This document shows, in pieces, positions 9,361 through 18,225 of a stretch of 64,000 bases of DNA. The notes under the pieces are model-generated. The model did no database searches and had not been told where the DNA came from. It saw only the letters and a list, made by a program, of their open reading frames with translations. Origin of the DNA: Burkholderia sp. IMCC1007 (GTDB lineage: Bacteria > Pseudomonadota > Gammaproteobacteria > Burkholderiales > Burkholderiaceae); assembly GCF_027257875.1 (NCBI RefSeq), contig NZ_JAPVQY010000029.1, forward strand, positions 28,466-92,465, written 5' to 3'. The position numbers were made by a program, and so were the translations under genes. Each line of letters opens with the position of its first letter. Positions within the stretch are counted from its first letter, which is position 1.

Positions 9361-10407
9361 ATGAGCCAAACTCGCAAGAAGGCCATCATCACGGGGATCA
9401 CCGGGCAGGACGGCGCGTACCTGACCAAGCTGCTGCTCGACAAGGGCTACGAGGTCACGGGCACCTATCGCCGCACCAGCTCGGTGAACTTCTGGCGCAT
9501 CGCCGAACTCGGTGTCGACACGCACCCGAACCTGACGCTCGTCGAGCACGACCTGACCGATGCGGGCTCCAGCCTGCGGCTGCTCGAACGCACGCAGCCC
9601 GACGAGCTGTACAACCTGGCCGCGCAGAGTTTCGTCGGCGTGTCGTTCGACCAGCCGGCGACCACCGCCGAAGTGACGGGCATCGGCCCGCTCAACCTGC
9701 TCGAGGCGATTCGCGTAGTGAGCCCGAAGACGCGCTTCTACCAGGCGTCGACGTCCGAGATGTTCGGCAAGGTGCAGGCGATCCCGCAGACGGAAACAAC
9801 CGCGTTCTATCCGCGCAGCCCGTACGGCGTCGCGAAGCTGTACGCGCACTGGATGACCGTGAACTACCGCGAGTCATACGGCCTGTTCGGCTGCAGCGGC
9901 ATCCTGTTCAATCACGAATCGCCGCTGCGCGGCCGCGAGTTCGTCACGCGCAAGATCACCGACACCGTCGCGAAGATCAAGCTCGGCAAGGCGACCAGGC
10001 TCGAGCTCGGCAATCTCGATGCAAAGCGCGACTGGGGCTTCGCGCTCGAATACGTCGAAGGGATGTGGCAGATGCTGCAGGTCGACGAACCCGACACCTA
10101 CGTGCTCGCCACCAACCGCACGGAGACCGTGCGCGACTTCGTGCGGATGGCGTTCACGGCCGCCGGCTACCAGATCGAATGGACCGGCAAGGGCGAGCAG
10201 GAGCGCGGCCTCGACGCGTCGAACGGCAACGTGCTCGTCGAAGTGAACCCGAAGTTCTACCGCCCCGCCGAAGTCGACCTGCTGATCGGCTGCGCGGACA
10301 AGGCCAAATCGAAGCTTGGCTGGGCGCCCGAGACGACGCTCGAGCAGCTGTGCCAGATGATGGTCGAAGCGGACCTGACGCGAAATCGACACCATGACAC
10401 GTACTGA
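9361..10407 (+). CDS. bceN: GDP-mannose 4,6-dehydratase
   Basis: The 348-residue short-chain dehydrogenase converts GDP-D-mannose to GDP-4-keto-6-deoxy-D-mannose, the precursor of GDP-D-rhamnose. The Rossmann motif GITGQDGAYL lies near residues 12-21. The active-site SEMFGK follows near 129-134, and the catalytic YGVAK motif near 155-159 (RSPYGVAKLYAHW). LFNHESPLRG is the usual GMD substrate-binding sequence. Length and motifs fit bacterial GMD. It overlaps the next gene, a partner reductase, by 14 bases. Cepacian contains D-rhamnose, so the pair supplies that sugar. Published work, as recalled, assigns this role to BceN in B. cenocepacia. Confidence 0.9.
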   Translation: MSQTRKKAIITGITGQDGAYLTKLLLDKGYEVTGTYRRTSSVNFWRIAELGVDTHPNLTLVEHDLTDAGSSLRLLERTQPDELYNLAAQSFVGVSFDQPATTAEVTGIGPLNLLEAIRVVSPKTRFYQASTSEMFGKVQAIPQTETTAFYPRSPYGVAKLYAHWMTVNYRESYGLFGCSGILFNHESPLRGREFVTRKITDTVAKIKLGKATRLELGNLDAKRDWGFALEYVEGMWQMLQVDEPDTYVLATNRTETVRDFVRMAFTAAGYQIEWTGKGEQERGLDASNGNVLVEVNPKFYRPAEVDLLIGCADKAKSKLGWAPETTLEQLCQMMVEADLTRNRHHDTY

Positions 10408-11368
10408 TACCAAACGCCGGCCGCGCCGTGCGTTCGTCACGGGCCTGACGGGCTTCACCGGCCGCTACATGGCGCAGCGCCTCGAGGCGGCCGGCTACGA
10501 CGTGTGGGGCACCGTGGCGCCCGGTGCGACGCAGCCCGACGATCCGGCCTTCGCGAACTGCTCGCTGCTGCCGGTCGATCTGCTCGATGCGGACGCGACG
10601 CGTGCAGCCGCCGCCGATGCGCGCCCCGATGCGGTGGTGCATCTCGCCGCACGCGCGCACGTCGCGCGGGACGAGCCGTCGCAGACCTACGCGGTCAACA
10701 TCGTCGGCACGCGCAATCTGCTGGCCGCGCTCGCGGGCCTCGACCGCCGTCCGTCGGCCGTGCTGCTCGCGAGCAGCGCGAACGTCTACGGCAATTCGAC
10801 GGCCGGCGTGCTCGACGAGCACATCGAGCCCGCGCCCGCGAACGACTACGCGGTCAGCAAGCTCGCGATGGAATACGCGGCGAAGCTGTGGGCCGACCGG
10901 TTGCCGCTCGTGATCGCGCGGCCCTTCAACTACACCGGCGTCGGCCAGGACGCCGCGTATCTGCTGCCGAAGCTCGTGTCGCACTATGCGCGCCACGAAC
11001 CGCGCATCTCGCTCGGCAACCTCGACGTGAGCCGCGATTTCTCCGACGTGCGCGACGTGACGGCCGCGTATCTGAAGCTGCTCGAAGCGGCGCCGGCCGG
11101 CGAGACGTTCAACGTCTGCTCGGAGCGCGCGTACTCGCTGAAGGAAGTGCTGGCGATGCTGTCGCGCATCGCCGGTTACGTGATCGACGTGACGATCGAT
11201 CCGCGTTTCGTTCGGGATAACGAAGTGAAACGCCTGAGCGGGTCGCGCGACAAGCTGCGGCGCGCGGTGGGCGAATTGCCCGTGACGCCGCTCGACGAAA
11301 CGTTGCGCTGGATGATGAATGCGATGCGCGACATGCCGCAGCACCGGCAGGCCGCGCACGCCGGCTGA
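10394..11368 (+). CDS. bceM: GDP-6-deoxy-4-keto-D-mannose reductase (GDP-D-rhamnose synthesis)
   Basis: The 324-residue extended SDR has an N-terminal nucleotide-binding motif (VTGLTGFTGRYMAQ, near residues 16-29), the SSANVYG strand, and a catalytic YAVSK motif near residue 155. Its position directly after, and overlapping, the GDP-mannose dehydratase points to the NAD(P)H-dependent reduction that completes GDP-D-rhamnose. A GDP-sugar epimerase cannot be excluded by sequence alone. The symbol follows recalled bce-II nomenclature. Confidence 0.82.
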   Translation: MTRTDTKRRPRRAFVTGLTGFTGRYMAQRLEAAGYDVWGTVAPGATQPDDPAFANCSLLPVDLLDADATRAAAADARPDAVVHLAARAHVARDEPSQTYAVNIVGTRNLLAALAGLDRRPSAVLLASSANVYGNSTAGVLDEHIEPAPANDYAVSKLAMEYAAKLWADRLPLVIARPFNYTGVGQDAAYLLPKLVSHYARHEPRISLGNLDVSRDFSDVRDVTAAYLKLLEAAPAGETFNVCSERAYSLKEVLAMLSRIAGYVIDVTIDPRFVRDNEVKRLSGSRDKLRRAVGELPVTPLDETLRWMMNAMRDMPQHRQAAHAG

Positions 11369-11389
11369 AGCCGGCAATGCGCGCGTCGC

Positions 11390-11433
11390 CGGCCAAAACG
11401 AAACGGGCCGCCCGGTTCAAGTCGAGCGGCCCG
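11390..11433 (-). terminator. Intrinsic terminator between bceM and metZ
   Basis: The hairpin CGGGCCGC / GCGGCCCG (11404-11411 with 11426-11433) is followed on the minus strand by TTTCGTTTT. It lies 33 bases past the metZ stop, so it ends the metZ transcript. The stem could also slow plus-strand transcription leaving bceM, though that side has no T-run. Confidence 0.75.
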
Positions 11434-11466
11434 CCTTACATGCAGCCGTGAAACCGGCCGCGACGC

Positions 11467-12660
11467 TCAGCCTTCGAGACCGCGCGCGAGATCGTTGCGC
11501 AGATCGCCGGCGTTCTCCAGGCCGACCGCGACGCGGAGCAGCCCTTCGGTGATGCCTGCGGCCGCACGCGCTTCCGGCGTGATGCGCGCATGCGTCGTCG
11601 TGGCCGGATGCGTGATCGTCGTGCGCGTGTCGCCGAGGTTGCCGGTGATCGAGATCAGCTTCGTGCTGTCGATCACGCGCCATGCGTTCGCGCGCTGCTG
11701 CTCCGGCGTGTCGCCCTTCAGCTCGAACGACACGATCGCGCCGCCCGCCTTCTGCTGACGCTTCGCGAGTGCGTGCTGCGGATGCGATTCGAGGCCCGGA
11801 TAGAACACGCGCTTGACCGCCGGATGCGAATCGAGCCAGCGCGCGATTTCCAGCGCATTCGCCGACTGCTTCTCGACGCGCAGCGACAGCGTCTCCATCC
11901 CCTTCAGCAGCACCCACGCGTTGAACGCCGACAGCGTCGGGCCCGCGCTGCGCACGAACGGGAACACCTTGCCCATGATGAATTCCTTCGAACCCACCAG
12001 CGCGCCGCCGAGCACGCGGCCCTGCCCGTCGAGGAACTTGGTCGCCGAGTGCATCACGACGTCCGCGCCGAGTTTCAGCGGCTGCTGCAGCACCGGGCTG
12101 CAGAAACAGTTGTCGACGACGAACAGCGCGTTCGCGCCCTTCGCGATCTTGCCGATCGCCTCGATGTCGGCGAGCTCGGTCAGCGGGTTCGACGGCGTTT
12201 CGAGGAAGAACATCTTCGTTTCGGGCCGCACTGCTTCCTGCCATGCGTTCAGGTCGGTCGGATCGACGAAGGTCGTCGTGATCCCGAACTTGCTGAAGAT
12301 CTGCGAGAACATCCCGAGCGTCGAGCCGAACAGGCTGCGCGAGCTGACGAGGTGATCGCCCGCCTGCAGCGCGGACATCACGACCGACATGATCGCGGCC
12401 ATCCCCGACGCCGTCGCGATGCAGGCTTCGCCGCCTTCGAGCGCGGCGAGACGATCCTGGAACATGGTGACCGTCGGGTTCGTGAAGCGCGAATAGGTGA
12501 AATAGTCTTCCGAGTTCGCGAAGCGCTCGGCTGCCTCGGCCGCGCTCGTGAAGCAGAAGCTCGACGTGAGGAACAGCGCTTCCGAGTGCTCGTTGAAGTC
12601 GCTGCTCCGCAGCGTGCCCGCGCGCACGGCGAGCGTGTCGAAATTGAGGGAGTCGTCCAT
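11467..12660 (-). CDS. metZ: O-succinylhomoserine sulfhydrylase
   Basis: The 397-residue PLP enzyme of the Cys/Met-metabolism family makes homocysteine from O-succinylhomoserine and sulfide. The PLP-lysine motif SATKFLDGQGR lies near residue 205. The tyrosine-rich cofactor site is YSRFTNPTV, and the C-terminal substrate site is SITGNLGDTRTT. The frame is open 13 residues further upstream, but the ATG at 12660 gives the usual family N-terminus (MDDSLNFDTLAVRAG). It ends the purF-side gene run, as in pseudomonads, but a terminator at 12731-12770 separates it from purF, so it probably has its own promoter. Confidence 0.9.
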   Translation of the reverse strand: MDDSLNFDTLAVRAGTLRSSDFNEHSEALFLTSSFCFTSAAEAAERFANSEDYFTYSRFTNPTVTMFQDRLAALEGGEACIATASGMAAIMSVVMSALQAGDHLVSSRSLFGSTLGMFSQIFSKFGITTTFVDPTDLNAWQEAVRPETKMFFLETPSNPLTELADIEAIGKIAKGANALFVVDNCFCSPVLQQPLKLGADVVMHSATKFLDGQGRVLGGALVGSKEFIMGKVFPFVRSAGPTLSAFNAWVLLKGMETLSLRVEKQSANALEIARWLDSHPAVKRVFYPGLESHPQHALAKRQQKAGGAIVSFELKGDTPEQQRANAWRVIDSTKLISITGNLGDTRTTITHPATTTHARITPEARAAAGITEGLLRVAVGLENAGDLRNDLARGLEG

Positions 12661-12730
12661 GTTCCGTTTTCCGTATTCGAGGGTCGCGCCGAAGGTCATG
12701 CATGGCGCGCGAACCCAGCCAAAAACCAGG

Positions 12731-12770
12731 CCAAAACAAAAAGCCCGCTATGCGTCGGCATCAGCGGGCT
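12731..12770 (-). terminator. Intrinsic terminator downstream of purF
   Basis: AGCCCGCT (12742-12749) pairs with AGCGGGCT (12763-12770). On the minus strand the stem is followed by TTTTTGTTTTGG. It lies about 150 bases past the purF stop and is a strong intrinsic terminator. Confidence 0.8.
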
Positions 12771-12917
12771 TCGGTGCGGTACGACAGCGATCGACTCGGG
12801 CCGGCTGCCGCCGGCCTTCGCTTTAGCTGTTTTGGGAAGTCACCCCGCGTCCGCAAGCTGAATCAAATCGACGCAAGGCCACATCCTATCACGCTTCATT
12901 CGAAGCGTGCGCCGGCA

Positions 12918-14450
12918 TCACTCGACCGACAATTGCAGGTTCATCTGCGACACCGCGGTGTCGCTGGCCGCGTCGCGATCGGCCTGCGACGCCGGTGCGA
13001 GGCGTGCGCGCTCGATCGAATCGAGGTACTCGGGCGTCACCGCGCCGGTGATGTAGTTGCCGTCGAAGCACGATGCCTCGAAGCGCTCGAGCTTCGGGTT
13101 GATGTCGCGCACCGCGCGGCGCAGGTCGTCGACGTCCTGATAGATCAAATGATCGGCGCCGATGATCTTCGCGACTTCCTCGTCGGTGCGACCATGTGCG
13201 ACCAGTTCGCCGCGCGTCGGCATGTCGATGCCGTACACGTTCGGGAACTTCACGGGCGGCGCCGCCGATGCGAAGATCACCGACTTCGCGCCCGCATCGC
13301 GCGCCATCTGCACGATCTCGTGCGAGGTCGTGCCGCGCACGATCGAGTCGTCGACGATCAGCACGTGCTTGTCCTTGAACTCGATGCTCATCGCATTGAG
13401 CTTCTGGCGCACCGACTTCTTGCGCACGGCCTGGCCCGGCATGATGAAGGTGCGGCCGACGTAGCGGTTCTTGAAGAAGCCTTCGCGATACTCGACGCCG
13501 AGCTTCGCGGCGACCTGCATCGCAGCCGGACGCGACGAATCGGGAATCGGCATCACGACGTCGATCGGCACGTTCGGCAGCTCGCGCTTGATCTTCTCGG
13601 CGAGGTAGTCGCCCATGCGCAGGCGCACGTTGTAGACCGGCACGCCGTCGAGGCACGAATCCGGACGTGCGAGATACACGTATTCGAACATGCACGGATT
13701 GAGCGTCGGGTTTTCCGCGCACTGCTGGCTGTGGAAGTTGCCGGCCTTGTCGATGAAGACCGCTTCGCCCGGCTCCAGGTCGCGCACGAACTCGAAACCG
13801 ATGCCTTCGACCGCCACCGACTCCGACGCGACCATCCATTCGGTGCCGTGCTCGGTTTCGAGCTTGCCGATGCAGAGCGGCCGGATGCCGAACGGGTCGC
13901 GGAACGCGAGCAGGCCGTAGCCGGCGATCAGCGACACGATCGCGTACGAACCCTGCAGGCGGCGATGCACACCCGAGACCGCCTTGAATACCGAGGCCGG
14001 ATCGAGCTCGAGGCCCGTGGTCGACAGCTGCAGCTCGTGCGCGAACACGTTGAGCAGCACTTCGCTGTCGGAATTGGTGTTGATGTGCCGGCGATCGATC
14101 CGGAACATCTCGTCCTTCAGTTGTTCCCAGTTCGTCAGGTTGCCGTTGTGCGCGAGGATGATCCCGAACGGCGCGTTCACGTAGAACGGCTGCGCCTCGG
14201 CTTCGCTCGACGCCGAGCCGGCCGTCGGGTAGCGCACCTGGCCGATGCCGTAGGTACCGGGCAGGCTGCGCATGTTGCGCGTGCGGAACACGTCGCGCAC
14301 CATGCCGTTCGCCTTGTACATGTGGAAATTGCTGCCGTCCGCCGTCGCGATGCCCGCTGCGTCCTGACCGCGATGCTGCAGAAGCAGCAGGCTGTCATAG
14401 ATCAGCTGATTGACCGGGGATTGGGAAATAACACCTACGATGCCGCACAT
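12918..14450 (-). CDS. purF: Amidophosphoribosyltransferase
   Basis: This 510-residue enzyme catalyses the first committed step of purine synthesis, PRPP plus glutamine to phosphoribosylamine. The N-terminal Cys2 (MCGIVGV) is the glutaminase nucleophile. HRGQDAAGI and the NTNSDSEVLL region belong to the N-terminal nucleophile domain. The PRPP-binding loop VLIVDDSIVRGTTS lies near residue 365. Length matches bacterial PurF. It is 51 bases downstream of cvpA and part of the folC-dedD-cvpA-purF run. AAGGA lies about 7 bases upstream of the ATG. Confidence 0.95.
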   Translation of the reverse strand: MCGIVGVISQSPVNQLIYDSLLLLQHRGQDAAGIATADGSNFHMYKANGMVRDVFRTRNMRSLPGTYGIGQVRYPTAGSASSEAEAQPFYVNAPFGIILAHNGNLTNWEQLKDEMFRIDRRHINTNSDSEVLLNVFAHELQLSTTGLELDPASVFKAVSGVHRRLQGSYAIVSLIAGYGLLAFRDPFGIRPLCIGKLETEHGTEWMVASESVAVEGIGFEFVRDLEPGEAVFIDKAGNFHSQQCAENPTLNPCMFEYVYLARPDSCLDGVPVYNVRLRMGDYLAEKIKRELPNVPIDVVMPIPDSSRPAAMQVAAKLGVEYREGFFKNRYVGRTFIMPGQAVRKKSVRQKLNAMSIEFKDKHVLIVDDSIVRGTTSHEIVQMARDAGAKSVIFASAAPPVKFPNVYGIDMPTRGELVAHGRTDEEVAKIIGADHLIYQDVDDLRRAVRDINPKLERFEASCFDGNYITGAVTPEYLDSIERARLAPASQADRDAASDTAVSQMNLQLSVE

Positions 14451-14501
14451 GGCATGTCCTTCAAGATGACAAAATCGGTTACGTCCTGCCCGACCGCGCC
14501 G

Positions 14502-14996
14502 TCACACGCGTACGTACTGGGCCATGCCGTCGGGCAGGAGCTGCTTCAGCTCGTGCACGCCCTGTTCGGCGAAAGGACGCAATAGCGCATTGCGCCAGAA
14601 ATCCTGTTTGGGCAACTCGGTCAGCCCGGCCGCCGCGACCAGCAACACCACCAGCACGCAGCCGCGGACGAGCCCGAACATCATGCCCAGCGAGCGATCG
14701 ACACCGCCGAGGCCCGTCGCCTGCGCGATGCGCGACAACAGCGCATTCGCGACCCCTGCGACGAACACCACGCCGATCACGATCAGCGCGAACGCGATCA
14801 CCCACTGCGTCAGCGCGCCGCCCGGCCAGTTCGCCGGAATATACGGCACGACCAGTCCGACGTAGCGGCCCGCGATCACGACCGCCGCGATCCAGCCGAT
14901 CAGCCCGAAAATCTCGGAGACGAAGCCGCGCCACGCGCCACGCAGCGCAGACAACGCGATCACCGCCAATACAGCGTAGTCGAAAGCCGTCAGCAT
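14502..14996 (-). CDS. cvpA: CvpA family membrane protein
   Basis: The 164-residue protein has four predicted membrane segments and the family start (FDYAVLAVIALSALRGAWRGFVSEIFGLIGWI). CvpA proteins are small inner-membrane proteins, first linked to colicin V production and later to envelope stress tolerance. Their molecular activity is unsettled. The placement just upstream of purF is widely conserved in proteobacteria. It follows dedD by 6 bases. Confidence 0.9.
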   Translation of the reverse strand: MLTAFDYAVLAVIALSALRGAWRGFVSEIFGLIGWIAAVVIAGRYVGLVVPYIPANWPGGALTQWVIAFALIVIGVVFVAGVANALLSRIAQATGLGGVDRSLGMMFGLVRGCVLVVLLVAAAGLTELPKQDFWRNALLRPFAEQGVHELKQLLPDGMAQYVRV

Positions 14997-15002
14997 CGCA
15001 CG

Positions 15003-15848
15003 TTACTGCGTGAGTCCGGCGTCGCGTACCTTCGCGATCGCGGCGGATGCCGCCGCACGATCCGCGAACGGGCCGGCACGCAGCAGTGTAGCCGTGCTGC
15101 CGTCAGCCTGCTTGCGATGCTCGACATATGCGGGCACGCCCGCCGATTTCAACTTGGTCGCCCACGAGCGGGCCGTTGCGTCGTCCTTGAACGAACCGAG
15201 CTGCACCGCGAAGCGCGCACCGGCCGGCGACGCCGGCGACGATGCATCGCCGCTGTCGGCCGCCGCATCGGTGTCGGCGTTCGCGACGGCCGCGGGCGCC
15301 GGCTTCGGCGCGACCGGTTTCGCCGCGGGCGCAGCCGGCTTCGCGGCGGGCTTCGGCGGCGTCACGCCGGCCGTGGTCGTGGTCGTGGTCGACGCATCGG
15401 GCTTCGCGGCCGGCTTCGCAGTATCCTGCGCGGCAGGCGCGGGAGCGGCCGCCACGGCGGCGACGTCGGATGCCGGCGGTTCGTCGTGCGCGACGCCGGC
15501 CTGCACGTCGGACGCATCGTCATCGCGCGCCGCGACCGCCTGATGCGCGGGCCGGTTCGGGATATCGATCGCGATATCGTCGGTCACCGGCTTCGGATGC
15601 GAATCGAGCACCATCGGCAGCACGATCACCGCGGCGACGACGAGCGCAATCGCGCCGACGAGGCGACGGCGTGCGCGTTGCTTTTCTGGAAGGGTCGGAT
15701 CGAGAAGCAGAGCATCCGACTCCGGACGGCGCGTGCGTCGCTCGACGCGTTCAGTGCGCTCCGTGCGCACGTTCCGGGAGGCCCCGGTACGACCGCCGCG
15801 CCGGGTGGGCGCGTCGTCGTCTTTCTTGCCGAACGAGAAAATTCCCAT
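15003..15848 (-). CDS. dedD: SPOR-domain cell-division protein, DedD-like
   Basis: The 281-residue protein has the DedD layout: a basic cytoplasmic N-terminus, one membrane segment near residues 63-82 (LVGAIALVVAAVIVLPMVL), a long Ala/Pro/Lys-rich periplasmic linker with a run of six Thr, and a C-terminal SPOR domain (about 205-281, beginning RFAVQLGSFKDDATA). SPOR domains bind denuded septal peptidoglycan, so it likely acts at the division site. Its position between folC and cvpA matches other proteobacteria. Confidence 0.88.
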   Translation of the reverse strand: MGIFSFGKKDDDAPTRRGGRTGASRNVRTERTERVERRTRRPESDALLLDPTLPEKQRARRRLVGAIALVVAAVIVLPMVLDSHPKPVTDDIAIDIPNRPAHQAVAARDDDASDVQAGVAHDEPPASDVAAVAAAPAPAAQDTAKPAAKPDASTTTTTTAGVTPPKPAAKPAAPAAKPVAPKPAPAAVANADTDAAADSGDASSPASPAGARFAVQLGSFKDDATARSWATKLKSAGVPAYVEHRKQADGSTATLLRAGPFADRAAASAAIAKVRDAGLTQ

Positions 15849-15877
15849 GAATGGCTGAGTCCGAAACTGCCCGTCAG

Positions 15878-17188
15878 TCAGTGTTGCTGCGATTTCCGGT
15901 AGGCCATCACACCTGCCACCGTATGGAAACTGCCGAAAACCACGATTCTATCATTCTCGGATGCTCTTTTTAGTGCATCGCGAAACGCTTCGGCGGGCGA
16001 CGCGAAACGCGTGACGCTCGAATCGGCCCCCTCCTCCACGCCGGCCTTGCGCAGCGCGGCTTCGAGCTGCTCCGCGGAGGCCGCGCGCGGCAGCGGCAAG
16101 TCGGTCACGCACCAGTGGTCGATCTCGCCCTTCAGGTGCTGCAGCACGCCGTCGATGTCCTTGTCGTGCATCGCGCCGAACACCGCGTACGTGTACGGGA
16201 AGAAGCCCATGTTGCCGAGGTTCTGCTCGAGCACGGCCGCCGCATGCGGGTTGTGCGCGACGTCCAGCACGATCGCCGGCTTGCCGGGCAGCACCTGGAA
16301 GCGCCCCGGCAGCTCGACGTTCGCGAGCCCGAGCCGGATGTCCTGCGCGGACACCGGCAGCACCGGGCGCAGCGCCTCGAGCGCGGCGAGCGCGGCCGAC
16401 GCGTTGATCAGCTGGTTCGCGCCGCGCAGCGCCGGGTACGCGAGCGCCGGATAGCGCTTGTCGCGACCGAGGTAGCTCCATTGCTGGCGCTCGGCGCCCG
16501 CCTGCGCCTCGTAGCGGAAATCGCGGCCGACAAGCCACAGGTCGGCGCCGATCGCTTCCGCATGATCGATCAGCGTCTGCGGCGCGGCCGGATCGCCGCA
16601 GATCGCCGGCTTGCCCGAGCGGAAGATCCCCGCCTTCTCGAACGCGATCTTCTCGCGCGTGTCGCCGAGGTATTCGGTGTGGTCGATGTCGATGCTCGTG
16701 ACGATCGCGCAATCGGTATCGATGATGTTGACCGCGTCGAGCCGGCCGCCGAGGCCGACTTCGAGGATCACCGCGTCGAGCCCGCGCGACGCGAACAGAT
16801 GCAGGATCGCGAGCGTCGTGAATTCGAAATACGTGAGCGACACCGGCTCCGGCAGCGACGTGCGCGCGGCTTCGACGGCCTCGAAGTGCGGCAGCAGCTC
16901 GTCGTCGGTCACGTTCTGCGCGTTCACGCGCGCGCGCTCGTTGAATTCGAGCAGGTGCGGCGACGTGTGGCAGCCGACCTTGTAGCCCGCGCGCACGAGG
17001 ATCGTCTCGAGGAACGCGCAGGTCGAGCCTTTGCCGTTCGTGCCGCCGACCGTGATCACCGGGCACGCGAATTCGAGCTGCAGCGCCGCCTTGACCTGCC
17101 CGATGCGGGTCAGGCCCATGTCGATGCCGACCGGGTGCGCGCGTTCGAGATGCGAAAGCCACGCGTCGAGAGTGGGAAAAGTGCTCAT
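15878..17188 (-). CDS. folC: Dihydrofolate synthase / folylpolyglutamate synthase
   Basis: This 436-residue Mur-ligase-family enzyme makes dihydrofolate from dihydropteroate and glutamate and then adds glutamates to folates. The ATP-binding loop VGGTNGKGSTCAFLE lies near residues 43-57, and the folate signature HTSPHLLEFNERARVN follows. DVAHNPHAAAVLE is the C-terminal glutamate-ligase signature. A terminator separates it from accD upstream, so folC probably starts a new transcript with dedD, cvpA and purF. Confidence 0.93.
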   Translation of the reverse strand: MSTFPTLDAWLSHLERAHPVGIDMGLTRIGQVKAALQLEFACPVITVGGTNGKGSTCAFLETILVRAGYKVGCHTSPHLLEFNERARVNAQNVTDDELLPHFEAVEAARTSLPEPVSLTYFEFTTLAILHLFASRGLDAVILEVGLGGRLDAVNIIDTDCAIVTSIDIDHTEYLGDTREKIAFEKAGIFRSGKPAICGDPAAPQTLIDHAEAIGADLWLVGRDFRYEAQAGAERQQWSYLGRDKRYPALAYPALRGANQLINASAALAALEALRPVLPVSAQDIRLGLANVELPGRFQVLPGKPAIVLDVAHNPHAAAVLEQNLGNMGFFPYTYAVFGAMHDKDIDGVLQHLKGEIDHWCVTDLPLPRAASAEQLEAALRKAGVEEGADSSVTRFASPAEAFRDALKRASENDRIVVFGSFHTVAGVMAYRKSQQH

Positions 17189-17221
17189 CGGATCAAATCT
17201 GAATCAGTACCGCCACTACGC

Positions 17222-17265
17222 CAAAAAACGAAACGCGCCGCCCGGCGGTTCAGCCGGGCGACGCG
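17222..17265 (-). terminator. Intrinsic terminator between accD and folC
   Basis: A 13-bp stem with one mismatch (17234-17246 with 17253-17265) and a 6-base loop is followed on the minus strand by TTTCGTTTTTT. It lies 24 bases past the accD stop, ending the trp-accD transcript before folC. Confidence 0.82.
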
Positions 17266-17288
17266 CGCAATTCACAACGCCGCGCCAA

Positions 17289-18161
17289 TCAGGCCAGCGC
17301 GTCGGCCGGCTGTCGCTGCAGCAGCGCGAGCAACTGCGCGATCTCGTCGCGCATCTTGCGACGGTCGACGATCATGTCGATCGCGCCCGTCTTCAGCAGG
17401 AATTCGGCGCGCTGGAAGCCTTCCGGCAGCTTCTCGCGCACCGTCTGCTCGATCACGCGCGGGCCGGCGAAGCCGATCAGCGCCTTCGGCTCGGCGATCA
17501 CGACGTCGCCGAGGAACGCGAAGCTCGCCGACACGCCGCCCATCGTCGGGTCGGTCAGCACCGAGATGAACGGCAGCTTGGCTTCGGCCAGCTTGGTCAG
17601 CATCGCGGTGGTCTTGGCCATCTGCATCAGCGACAGCAGGCTTTCCTGCATCCGCGCGCCGCCCGATGCCGTGAAGCAGATGAACGGCACGTGCTGCTCC
17701 AGCGCGTTCTGCGCGCCGCGCGCGAAGCGCTCGCCGACGACCGAGCCCATCGAGCCGCCCATGAACGAGAACTCGAAGCACGCGGCGACGACGGGCAGCG
17801 TGTGGATCGCACCGCCCATCACGACCATCGCGTCGGTCTCGCCCGTCTCGTCCATCGCTTCCTTCAGACGATCGGGGTACTTGCGGCTGTCCTTGAACTT
17901 CAGCGAGTCGACCGGCACGATTTCCTGGCCGATTTCATAGCGGCCTTCCGGATCGAGCAGCCCGTCGAGGCGCTCGCGTGCGCCGATGCGCATGTGGTGA
18001 TCGCACTTCGGGCATACGTGCAGGTTCGCGTCCACGTCGTTGCGATAGAGAACGGCCTCGCAGGACGGGCACTTGACCCACAGGCCTTCCGGAATGCCCT
18101 TGCGGCTTTTCGGGTCGGTCTGCTTGATCTTCGGCGGCAACAGTTTGTCGAGCCAGCTCAT
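17289..18161 (-). CDS. accD: Acetyl-CoA carboxylase carboxyltransferase subunit beta
   Basis: The 290-residue beta subunit of the carboxyltransferase that makes malonyl-CoA for fatty-acid synthesis. The Zn ribbon has four cysteines at residues 31, 34, 50 and 53 (CPSC...CPKC). The carboxyltransferase core includes FTASGGARMQES and GGVSASFAFLGD. The ORF extends upstream, but ATG at 18161 has AGGA at good spacing and gives the exact family start MSWLDKLLPPKI. It follows trpA by 64 bases; trpF/accD/folC adjacency is common in proteobacteria. Confidence 0.95.
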   Translation of the reverse strand: MSWLDKLLPPKIKQTDPKSRKGIPEGLWVKCPSCEAVLYRNDVDANLHVCPKCDHHMRIGARERLDGLLDPEGRYEIGQEIVPVDSLKFKDSRKYPDRLKEAMDETGETDAMVVMGGAIHTLPVVAACFEFSFMGGSMGSVVGERFARGAQNALEQHVPFICFTASGGARMQESLLSLMQMAKTTAMLTKLAEAKLPFISVLTDPTMGGVSASFAFLGDVVIAEPKALIGFAGPRVIEQTVREKLPEGFQRAEFLLKTGAIDMIVDRRKMRDEIAQLLALLQRQPADALA

Positions 18162-18225
18162 CGTATGGTTTCCTGTTCCGTGGCGGGGCGGGCCGACCGG
18201 CCCGTTCCCGCTTCCTGTGTTGTGT

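Noticed and set aside
15348..15420. Run of repeated GTGGTC triplets in dedD
   Set aside because: Encodes the Thr-rich linker of the SPOR protein; low-complexity coding repeat without further meaning.
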